Positions 47,575 through 59,500 of a stretch of 64,000 nt of DNA are shown one piece after another; position 1 is the first letter of the stretch; each line of letters starts with the position of its first letter. Position numbers and translations under genes: made by a program. Under the pieces are notes generated by a model that worked only from the letters and a program-made list of their open reading frames with translations, had not been told where the DNA came from and made no database searches. The stretch lies in the NCBI RefSeq assembly GCF_018873765.1, contig NC_057923.1:1240001-1304000 (forward strand). The letters are read 5' to 3'. This DNA is from Telopea speciosissima. Its lineage: Eukaryota; Streptophyta; Magnoliopsida; Proteales; Proteaceae.

Positions 47575-50500
47575 ATGGCGCCTGCTATTGCTTCTGCTGG
47601 CTCGATATTTGCATCAGAATACGTGGCTAATTTTTCACGCTCTTTGGAACTTATCTCGTGTACTGGTGCGCTGCCATTTTTCACGGCCAAGTGCCTGTGC
47701 CAGAACGGGAAGAGACGATTATCTCTAACCACTAATGTTTATACAGAAGGTATTTCAGAATCGCGAGCTGCGCAAGCAACGAAGTGGAAAGAAAAGCTCG
47801 AACCCGAGCCGGACGCCTTATCTATTCTGAATGAGAGGATTCGTCGTGATATCGGAAACAGAGATTCTTCGAGAACTGTCATGGATTCGCAGGAAGCGGA
47901 GAAATATATTCAATTAGTGAAGGAGCAACAGCAGAGGGGACTGAAGAAATTGAAGGGGGATGGAGAAGGGAACCCAGAGGGGTTTAGTTACAAGGTCGAT
48001 CCTTACACACTTCGTCCGGGAGATTATGTTGTTCACAAGAAAGTGGGAGTTGGACGATTTGTTGGTATTAAGTATGATGTTTCCAAGGATTCCACGGAGC
48101 CCATTGAGTATGTCTTTATAGACTATGCGGATGGAATGGCGAAGCTTCCTGTTAAGCAAGCATCACGTCTCCTATATCGATATAATCTGTAGGTGTATCC
48201 ATCCTATTCTTTTGGAATTCTACATTTTCTGTTCGTAGTTTTTTCAATTCCCTCTGCAATTAAGGTTAATGTCGAGTCCCTGTTGTCAGTAGATTATTTT
48301 TAATAGTGTAAAATACATTTGCGCAATTCACGACTTTCACTAGTTTATTAGAATGGAAATGATTGTCGTTCATGAATTATAGAGGTTATTGCGAAGGAGT
48401 GAGAGATTGACTTGTTAGAAAATCTTTGAATTTTGTGAAACTCCAATCCATCTCCATACAGTAAACTATAACATGATTGAATAAAAAGAACAGGAAACAA
48501 TATGTACCTTGCACCCGTGTATGTTGGAGAAGAATAACCCCCTTTTGTGTCGCCATCCCTCGCCTTGAAACCTTGATTAGGATCTTCTCCAGTCTCCTTG
48601 CCTCACACACCCCTCACATTCTTGGTGGGAAGAACAGAGAATGAGATCAAGTGACTGTAGGGACCCTAACCATGTATTTATAATAAATACAAACCCTAAT
48701 CCAATCCACCCACAATGGAAAAGACTAGTATATCCCCATTAACCTTAAAGTAGTCCCAAACCGGGTTTTAAGCCCATGGACCCACACTAATAGCTAGGGT
48801 ATAATTAATTAAGCCTAATATGATATTGGAAATATCTTACATGACTGAGCAAAAATGTTTATGGATTTTCTAGACTGATTTTCAGGATACAAGCAATACA
48901 CAAGAAAAAGATGCAGAAGGATACATGTTTTCTGGCAGTTTTAGAGCTTTATGTGGCGCTGTAGAACTAAGAACTAGTCAGATATGAAGATGAATCAAGT
49001 CCTAGTTGTCGCCATATGAACCAGAGGAGGGTGTAAGTTGATAGGGTCATATCATAGAATCTTCATAGGATTGGTGCTATGGCTTATCTAAAATTCCGTA
49101 TGGTGTTAAGATATTTGCTTGGATAGGTTTCCGTTGTACATCATTGTTCTAGCCTCCTTGACCCTCGATTTGAAAATCAATTGAACTCTGAAATTGGACA
49201 CCAGTTGAGCCCAAACTGGGGCTAAAGTTGCACTTCAAATTGGGTTTTTCACCGGGACCATTGTTTTAACATCAGGCCTGTAGCTGGATAGCGTATATAC
49301 TAAATGTCCTTACTATTCTAGGACCAAGTGAAGATCTGTGGCATGTCTTGGTCTAGAAGATTAGAGAGAGCTATATTTAGTTGTTGCTGAATCAGTTTTT
49401 GAATCTAAAAGTGAATAATGCAGTTTCCTTTTTCTGATTTTGATTTGGCATCTCGAAGAAGAATGCCTACCTGGAAGTTATTCTCATCCTGGGGACCACA
49501 AAGGTGTTAGGGGGTTCTTCATCTGTGCCTGGGCAGCTGAGTTGTTTGGTCTACATGGTTGATGACCTTTTTTTTCTTCTTCAGGTAACTATAGATTTGA
49601 CAGAAGTTATGGCCTTGGATAGTGTAAAATGGTGGAATAGGATCTATATAGCTGACTCCTAATGGTCAGTCAAGGGTTTGTCAGGTTGAGTTTAAACGTG
49701 TAGGTGTTGTCTTGACTCTTTATATACTTTTAATATACGTGCCTAATTCCTACTCATTTATTTGACATTGATATGTATGCACATAAAAAGTTCTGTTTTC
49801 ACATGGCTTAACTACCTTGTCATATTTCTTCTTCTTTCCAGTCCAAATGAAACAAAAAAGCCAAGGACATTGAGCAAATTAAGTGATACCAGCGCCTGGG
49901 AGAGGAGAAGGATAAAAGGGAAGATTGCCATCCAGAAAATGGTTGTTGACTTGATGGAGCTATATTTACATAGACTGAAACAAAAGAGGACGCCATACCC
50001 AAAGAGTACTGGCATGGCTGATTTTGTTGCTCAATTTCCTTATGAGCCCACTCCTGATCAGAAACAGGTAAAAGTTTATCCCCTTTTACTGAAAGCATCT
50101 CTAGGTTCTGTTGGTTGTTTCTTTCTCGTTAGATTCAACACACTTTATTTTTGTACTGCTTGTGGTTGTACCATACATTTACATTGATATCCTCAGAAAT
50201 CCTGATCTTGAGATGATGTGCACAAATGTAGTCCCATACCATCTTAGGTAATACGAACTGGAGTTTGAATGTTGTATTTTCTACTTGATTTTTATAGGTT
50301 CTTTCAACTCTTAATTATGTTACAATAGTGAATTTAGCTCAAAGTTTTCTCTTTTCAATTACTGTATCTTCACCTCCTTGTTACAGTGGTGCAATGTTAT
50401 TTCAGGCTTTCATTGATGTTGAAAAGGATTTGACTGAGAGGGGAACTCCAATGGACAGACTGATATGTGGAGATGTTGGCTTTGGTAAAACAGAAGTTGC

Positions 50501-53500
50501 CCTACGTGCCATTTTTTGTGTTGTCTCAACAGGGAAGCAAGCTATGGTTCTAGCTCCAACTATTGTTTTAGCGAAACAACATTTTGATGTCATTTCTGAG
50601 CGCTTTTTCAGGTGTCCTTACATCAAGGTTGGACTCTTGAGCAGGTTTCAGGTATGAAAGGCTTTCTTCCTACTACACTAACCAAAATTTTCATGGATAT
50701 TGCTTGAATCTCAGTTAATCTGTGAAAAAAAAATGGTGTATTTCCTCAATTCCTCTTCATGGTGAACTATGCGTAAGATATATACCTGGAAACATGTAAA
50801 GTTTTCTTGTTGAAAGCCCCGAAAGTTGTTTTTTTTTTTTTTTTTTGGATGAATAAAAATTTAATTACGAAGAAAAAGAGGAAAAATACAAGCCCAAGGG
50901 CAGGGGGCTAGTTAGGACGCAAAATGGATGTAGTGAGGCCCCAGGAGACAACAATGAGCCGGAAAGTTGCTTAATTCAATGTGAATATTGAGAATCGAAC
51001 CTGTATAATCTACTCCCGTTGACTCTTGGTTTGTTCTTTAGGATCATTTAAAAAAAAAAAAAATCAATCTGAATTGCTGCTATTTTTCTTATCCAAAGCC
51101 CCACCCCAAGGTCCTAGTTATTTGGGCTCCATCATTGAAAATTACTTCCAACTTAAACTATTGATTTGTACAAAAATTTCCTTAATAAGGTTTCAGAGAA
51201 CACCGTATTAGATGTCGACTGAGGGCAACCAACCTTTGGCAGCACAAAATACCTTAGGTAGAGCATGCATTGTGCACTTTAAGCACTAGAAATATTGATC
51301 TCACAAAAATGTGATCAGTCTAACCTGATGGCCTTGGAGGTTTTTCTGGTAGACCATAAATGTTCTCGCTTCTTGATGTGACCTAGGCGATACAGGAATC
51401 TTTAGTGGCAGCTCAGTTGACAGCCCAGATGGGCTCTGCATATCACATATCCTTACGTGGTAGCTGTCCGTCCTGATTCCTGAAGCACTACATCATGTGG
51501 AAAAGTGAATCCTTCATTTCTTAACATTTTGGATTAAATTTTGAAATTTCAATTTCTAGTATTAGTGGCCATGCCCATGGACAGAGCAGCTAAACACATG
51601 GCCAATCTGGAGGGTCCCCTTCCAGTGGATGTTTTTGATCAGCCACATTGTCTCTTCTCATAGCTAAAATAGGAGGGTTAACCTAGTGAAGAGATCTAGG
51701 TGACACATTGAACAATAAAAGTAGATTGGAAATATCAAAACCAGTATATACATTTGATGGTGAAGCACATTCGGCAAAATTGGCTGCCATGATGATTTTG
51801 AAATTTGGCAGCCCAAAAATCCATGTGTTTCTTCACATATCCTCATGGCACAGAGATTCATTTTCCCAAGCCTTGCATAATATAGTATATTATTGGAAGC
51901 AACCTCTCTGCAAAGCGGGGGTTAAGGCTGCGTACATTATGACCCTCCCTAGATCCCGCAACGGTGGGAGCCTTGTGCACTGGATACGCCCAGTGTTTAA
52001 AGTGTCGGTGCGTATCATACCGTATTGGCCGATACGTCTCGATATCAGTCGGTGTCGATACGGTACATACCGATACGTATCTATTTAAAAAAAAAAATAA
52101 TGTATCGACTGTATCGATATGTATCAACCGATATATGTCGATACGTATTGATACAGCTGATACGTACTATTTTCAATTTTGTATTATTTTTTTAAATGTA
52201 TCGGTATGTATCGGTCGATACATATTGATACGTATCGATACACATGCATTTTTTCATATTTTACACCAAACACGAATCAAAACACCTCAAATTTTTTTCG
52301 GGGGCATCCCTCCGTGTCACGAACTAAATCTCAACTTGTTCTCCCTTCGGGTCGTGCCATAAAATATGTCGGGTCGGGTCGGATCCACATCGCACTCGAA
52401 TCCTTGGAATACAAGACATACTCAACACTTGAAAGGGAAAAGGTAAGTTTTTTTCAAAAAACTTGATCTTTTGCTTCAAATCTTGCATCTTAGTTTTTTT
52501 TTTTTTTTTTTGCTCTGATTCAAGGAGAATAGGTTCAACTAACTATTAGATGCATGTTTTGTATACATTTGCAAAGATTTGAACTCAAATCCACCATTTT
52601 TCACCCAAAATTGAAAATGGCTTCCTTAAGGGTCAGTATTGTGTTTAAGTTCGGTCAGTACACAACATCATTGTTACAGTTTGGCTTATTTGACCCGAAT
52701 CCTAACCCGAGTCCGATTGTAGGCCCGGAACCCGAAGTTGTAGCCCCGTGTACCCTGTGGAACGTGGATTGGGTGTTTGAGCGAGTAGACACGGAAGATG
52801 GAATTCTTGCATCAATACGTCACCTGCCGATAAAACGACGCATACCTCCCCCGTGCTATTGTAAAGTTCACAAACAAATGTACAATTTTGGGTAAGCGAC
52901 TTTAACCATATTTTTAGGTGTAGGGCATGAAAACATTGTTATAAATGTATTTGTACGCGAAACCACCAAACTCGGGGCGTTTCGACACTTGGACAGCACA
53001 TAAAACACCTTTGGAGGATCTTTTGGTCAACCACACATATCAACCAGAGTATTGTTACTGCAGATTCCTATCTCGGGAGTGTGGGACCTGGTAGCTCGAG
53101 TCGGGGATTTTGCTGCCGCGTCCCATTTAGCTTCTGGGAGTGTCTCTCCAACAACGTTGGTATGTGGGACTCGTTTAACTAACCCTCGTACACAAAAAGG
53201 GTAAATATTTCATTTTTAATTAATAGAGATAAGGTTTCAGAGACCGACTAATACAATTTATATAAAATGAAACATCTCCACTATTCACCTCTCTTTGAAA
53301 TTGAACGAAAGAAACCAAGTGAAATTGAAAGAAGAAGAAGAGAAGAAGAAGACCGAGGACTGATATTCGGTTTTGGTAAAAGGTTTATCCCCCATCACAT
53401 CTCTTCCATGAATTCTTCTTTAATTTCATTCCTTACCCTGATTCCTGAGCTAGGTTCATCCCTAATTTGGGGAAACCTAAGCCCCAGTCTCATGGATATG

Positions 53501-56500
53501 GGTTTACTTAGATGGCTGTTAAATTCAGTCAAGTTATTCCCATTTATGCTAGACTTTATTAGGAAGTTTTCATTTAGGTCATTGATTGACTGTGCTACCA
53601 TCAAATAGCACCTTGCTGAGTCTAATCCATGCTGTATAAGTTAGTTTCCAATTGGTGAAGTTCATGTAAAAATAACTCTGAATATTTCTTGTATATCTGA
53701 ACCATGGTCATTATCTTAACCCCAATTCCCCAAATTGCCCACCTCCCTAGCCTATTTTGAGTCACAAGAACTCAATCTTATATGTAGAAATCATCCCTGA
53801 TGTGAATTGGGGAAAGCCAACCCAAAACCTCCATTAAAACTCAGTTTTTCTTTTTATTTTTCGTTTATGGTTGTCTCTGGTGGAAGCTACTGGTCAACCA
53901 GAGACATAGACCAGAGTTACTGAAAGGTGTTTCTTAACTCTAAATCTATTCCGAATCGACCCTAACTTATCTTGGGATTTCAGTATCATTAGAATATCAT
54001 CTAGTATGCATATTTAGTTGATAACTTTTAGAAACCTAACTCTCGAGTCAATTTTCTGTTTGCTGTTTGTCTCTGGTGGAAGTCACTGGTAAACCAGAGA
54101 CACAGACCAGTGTTGCTGTCAGGTGTTCTCTTAGCTCCAGACCTGTTTTATATTAACCTAACATATATTGAAACTCCAGAAACATTAGGATACCGCCTAA
54201 CATATATGTTTGGTTTATAAATATTAGGACCTAACTCTTGGATCATTGAACTTACCGGCAAACGACTCATGAACTAACCCGGCAGTGCAAAATCAACTAA
54301 AGCAAGGTGAGTGGGGATAGGCCTTGATTTTATTTTGGAGTGTTTAGCGTTTTAAATTAATTATTAGGGATGTGCATATGTGTGAAATTATCCTTGTTAG
54401 AACCTGTCTTATTAATTATTTCATTCATAGCTTGTGATTATGAAATTGTGGAATTTTGATGAAATCGTGAAATATGTTTAAAGGTGTAAATTGTATGTTA
54501 GAATAGATGCCGTAGACGGCTTGGAAACGAGAGGTATGGTGCGTCGTAGTATGGGATGTGGGAGCACTGTACACCTCGTCCTATGCCATTTAGACTGCAC
54601 ATGGTTAGGGACGGCATTCCTTGGTACTACAACCCTTACCAGCAGGGGTCCAGGTGCTGGGTGATCATAGCTCCCTGTCGCTGAGGAGTGTGTGGAACGC
54701 CGGGGTGGGGTCCAGGCTATGATTATCGGAGTCTACCTACGGGGGGATCTCGGGATTACGACCGGTGTGGGCTCCATGCAACAATTGAGGTTACGGCTTG
54801 GGTTGAGTTGACGGACCCAAGTCTGTTTTCCCGAGTTGTTGGTGTAGTACCTACTTAGGGACTTAGGCATTGATTGTTAGGTGAAATTAGGTTTAAAATC
54901 AATCCATGCATTTAGGATTTTTGTTTTGTATGTGCGAATGCTTGTGTGTGGTCTTTCCTTTACTTGCTGGGCTCGGTGGAGCTCACCCCTGTGGAATGTT
55001 TTTCTTTTTAGATGATCCTGCAGATAGATGTGATGGCAGCGTGGAGGATTATTTCGAGGTGGAGGCTGATGGTTATAGTGATCATGTTGGTTTGGACTCA
55101 GAGGGGTGTGATCCCTCTGACATAGACGATCACGGTTTCCCTGGAGAGTAGGGATTGATGACGAGGAGCTTGTTTATCTTTTGATGTATATAGTCTTTTT
55201 GGTGGACGTGGTCCACTGTATATATTGTATAGTTTGGTAGTTTTCTGGCCCATAGTCCGAAATCTCGCGAGATCTCGTCGAGATTCTCGGTTTTTTGTAA
55301 TACCGAGTCGAGATGGCATCCGAAACTGAAAAGTGCAATATCTCGGCGAGATCTCGGATCTCGGTTGGATCTCGGTTTCGAACCATTATTTTAACCCACC
55401 TACTACTTAAATACCTTACCTAATTGGACAAAACTCGACATATCTCGGATCCAGATCTCGGGTTGACCCAAAGTTCAAGCTTCAAGTTGAAAAAAAAAAA
55501 AATGAACCAACTTGGCGAGATCTCGACTCGTCTCGGTTTTTCTAAGAGTCGAGTTGGTCCCGAGACCCGAGTTTTAGTACCTTGTTCTGGCCCGACGGAT
55601 GGGCATCGAACCTTCTGGTAGTTTGGGTGTTTTGTGACAATGTAAATAACTTGTAAATTATCTGGTAAACACTTACATTTCGTGCACTTTGATTCGAGAC
55701 ATGTTCTTTGCTTTATCATTGTGTTTAGCTTGTGACTTGTAAATACAGCTTTGTAATCCTAGAGGTCCTCGAATACATCGGGTATTCGGGTTAACCCACG
55801 AATCCTCCTAGGGGGTGGTGTCGGGGTGTGACAATAATGTAGTCGTAGATAGGTAGGAGACCTATTAGGAGCCAAACAACCGGATCAAATAACAAAAGGG
55901 GCTGCTGGTTCGAATGGACAACACTAGGATTTAGGTCAATTCCTAGGGTTTGGGTTGGATATTGGGAAAGGGGTTTATAGGGTATTAATGGGCAGGTCTA
56001 GGGGGTCAATATGGTATAAAAAGGTTAGGGTTTGGATGAGTTTTGAAGTTCTGCAATTCTGGACAGAATTGAGTTGCAGGTTTTGGGCTTTAATGGAGTT
56101 AGGGTTTATGGGATTCAAACAAAAAATAAAGGGGATCAATTGGGGGAAAGGATTAGAGGATTAGAAGAAGAATTTTGGCATCAAACTTACTGGAGATTCC
56201 ACTGGCAGCAAGCTTCGACAGTTGTAAAGGATAAAGCCACCTTCGAATTTGAAGAAGATCCTCCCAGCCGTCACGGCGTAAGGAATCAACAGGATTCCAC
56301 CAGTCCCTTTCCACCTTGATAGAACCACAAGGATGCACACTCACAAGGAGCACAGGAGCAGCAACAATGGCAGCCAACAAGCAAAAGCTTTTTTCATTAA
56401 TCAAATTCGTGTACAATGTTGGCCTCCCTTACAAACTTATATAGAAGACTCAAAAATAGACTTAGACACTAAAAAGGAATGGCCTAATCCTATCCCTAAC

Positions 56501-59500
56501 CTATTAGGTAATTTAAATTGGCTAGGAAACTAAAATATTAAAGGAAATAGACTCAAAACATGGCTGGATTTATAGAGTCCTAATCCAGTCCAACTTACAT
56601 CACATGACCACTTAAGTTGTCACATGACCACTTAACCAAGTCACATGATCACTTAAATTGAACCAATTGGTTGCAACCAATTTGAACCGGTTCAATTAGA
56701 AAACATAAAAATAAACTAAGTATTGGGCTAATCCCGTATGCAACCTATGTACCTCTAGTTTAGGCTCATTAAAGTGGCCTAATACATAGAAAACCCTTGG
56801 GAACAAATGCCCAACATGTATATAACCCAACCCTAGGCCTATTTCTAAAGAAATAAGCCAATATCTATGATGAACCTGCATCAACTGTCCCCAACTTGAA
56901 AAAATTTGTCCTCAAATTTTGCAGTGATGAGGGGGAATCAACATGTGATCAGCAACTTTGACCATCCCCAAACAAAATTCGATGAGGCGGGAACATTGGG
57001 GATAAAGTCTTCAATGCATGGAGCTTTCTCTTGAAGAACCATGGTGGCATAACAAACTCTATGTGTTCGCCTGTGAATCAGAAAGAATGTCAATGTCTCG
57101 TCCATAGAGCCTTCAGTGTTAGCAACCTTCTCATCTAATGCATGAGACACAAGCTCTACCTCTTCAAGAGCAGCATATCAATAAGCTTTTCATCTTCTAC
57201 TGGTTCAGCCTTATCTATATTGGTTTCTTCAACATAGATCACTTCAGTAGGATCTTCTGTTGGTGCATCTGCCATTGGTGAAACTTCAAACACAGTCGAT
57301 GCCACTTGCGTTTGAGTTGACATGTTCGGCAGTCCCTGTGGCTGTACAGTCGATGTGGTCACCTTTGGTTGTAACCCTTTTAGAGTAAATAAATGGTATA
57401 GACGGTGTCGATCAGGTAGGACACATGAGTTGTTTTCAGGTTCAATCCAACCTTGTCGCTCGTCCAACCAATCACCACCTATTGCAATAAAACTCTTTGA
57501 ATGTGGTACCGGCTGACACCAAGCATCATCATGGTATAAAGAACACCCAAATTCAACACAGACTTTACCTGTAGGCATGATGCAAATCTCTCCTGATTGG
57601 GACAACATATCCACCACGGATTGTAAAATAATGTTGTTACGTTGCCTCTCATCAACAATTAATATGGTTGTGCTCCCATTGGGTAGACAAACTCGGGTCT
57701 TAAAAACGAATGGAGGTGGGTCTTTCGAGGCTTGGTTGGAGCTTCCCTCCGCCATAGCTTTGATACCAATTAATGTAGTCCTAGATAGGTAGGAGACCTA
57801 CTAGGAGCCAAACAACCGGATCAAATAACAAAAGGGGCTGCTGGTTCGAATGGACAGCACTAGGATTTAGGTCAATTCCTAGGGTTTGGGTTGGATATTG
57901 GGAAAGGGGTTTATAGGTTATTAATGGGCAGGTCTAGGGGGTCAATATGGTATAAAAAGGTTAGGGTTTGGATGAGTTTTGAAATTCTGCAATTCTGGAC
58001 AGAATTGAGTTGCAGGTTTTGGGCTTTAATGGAGTTAGGGTTTGTGGGATTCAAACAAAAAATAAAGGGGGTTAATTAGGGGAAAGGACTAGAGGATTAG
58101 AAGAAGAATTTTGGCGTCAAACTTACTGGAGATTCCACTAGCAGCAAGCTTCGATAGTTGTGAAGGATAAAGCCACCTTCGAATTTGAAGAAGATCCTCC
58201 CAACCGTCACGGCATAAGGAGTCAACTGGATTCCACCAGTCCCTTTCCACCTTGATAGAACCACAAGGATGCACACTCACAAGGAGCACAGGAGCAGCAA
58301 CAATGGCAGCCAACAAGCAAAAGCTTTTTTCATTAATCAAATTCGTGTACAATGCTGGCTTCCCTTACAAACTTATATAGAAGACTCAAAAATAGACTTA
58401 GACACTAAAAAGGAATGGCCTAATCCTATCCCTAACCTATTAGGTAATTTAAATTGACTAGGAAACTAAAATGCTAAAGGAAATAGACTCAAAACATGGC
58501 TGGACTTATAGAGTCTTAATCCAGCCCAACTTACATCACATGACCACTTAACCAAGTCACATGATTACTTAAATTGAACCAATTGGATGCAACCAATTTG
58601 AACCGGTTCAATTAGAAAACATAAAAATAAACTAAGTATTGGGCTAATCCCGTAAGCAACCTATGTACCCCTAGTTTAGGCTCATTAAAGTGGCCTAATA
58701 CATAGAAAACCCTTGGGAACAAAGGCCCAACATGTATATAACCCAACCCTAGGCCTATTTCTAAAGAAATAAGCCAATATCATGATGAACCTGCATCAGA
58801 CAATCATCCTAGTTGCTTTTATTCTTGAAGACCCTTACAGTCATGAGTTTGATCCGCCCCGATATTCTTCATGGCAATAGAGTGACTTTGCATGTAAGAA
58901 ATCTCATCTTTTATAACAATTTAGAAGTGCCGCAATTGTCTGGCTATACATTATTCACAATTCATAGGATATATGCATGATATATGACGTATATTGCTTG
59001 TTTATATTGTTTTTTGTGTCAAAAAATGTATTTCCATATATATTTTGATCATTTTCATGCGTTACTGCACCGATCAATACGTATCTCCGATACGATACGT
59101 CTCTTAAAATCGCCCAAACGATACGATACCCGATACCGATACTTTAAACCTTGGATACACCCCTTTTTTATAATATGGTGTTTTATGCTTCAAAACTATG
59201 TTTTATTTGTATCATAAGCACATCTTTGCATTTCTTGATCATTTTCATGCGTATCTTGCTTCTCTCTGTTACGATACGATGTCTCTTAAAATCACGGCTC
59301 TGATACGATACTTGATACTGATACTTAAATCATTAGGTATATTATATATGGGAAAAAGAACTTCGTCCAGGAGTGAGTCTATCTCTCTCCTCCCCAAATG
59401 AAGACACCTCTGCCCCCCTGTTTTGAGGAAGAGATAGACACATGGGAGTGCTAGCATAGGCCACATTCTGTCACACCCCGCTCCCAAAAGCACTGGGAAT

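Larger units (their letters stand above)
55835..58798 (-). mobile_element. Short LTR retrotransposon with TG...TA ends
   Basis: A 2,964-bp element with LTRs of 1,049 bp (55835-56883) and 1,028 bp (57771-58798) in the same order. It is flanked by the exact 5-bp duplication GACAA (55830-55834, 58799-58803). On the minus strand the LTR runs TGATGCAGG...CTACATTA, so the ends are TG...TA rather than TG...CA. Next to the right LTR is a primer-binding site TGGTATCAAAGC, two bases in, for initiator tRNA-Met. The interior is only 887 bp with one ORF and no pol. The LTRs show about four differences in the first 185 bases, so it is relatively young. It must have moved with enzymes from another element. 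Confidence 0.88.
51991..59153. mobile_element. hAT-like element D (GTATCG family), split by 6 kb of insertions
   Basis: The left part 51991-about 52671 starts CAGTGTTTAAAGTGTCGG. The right part about 58808-59153 ends CCGATACTTTAAACCTTG. The flanks are GATACGCC (51983-51990) and GATACACC (59154-59161), 7 of 8 matching. Both parts match the uninterrupted element C (27856-28851) in inverse orientation, including a CATTTGCAAAGATTTGAACT segment on the left and CATGTAAGAAATCTCATC on the right. This shows that they are halves of one element. The intervening stretch is LTR sequence. Confidence 0.85.

Noticed and set aside
54906-55151. 81-codon acidic ORF with a hydrophobic start
   Set aside because: It lies wholly in the solo LTR. 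The GAGCTCACCCC segment is a common LTR feature rather than a gene.
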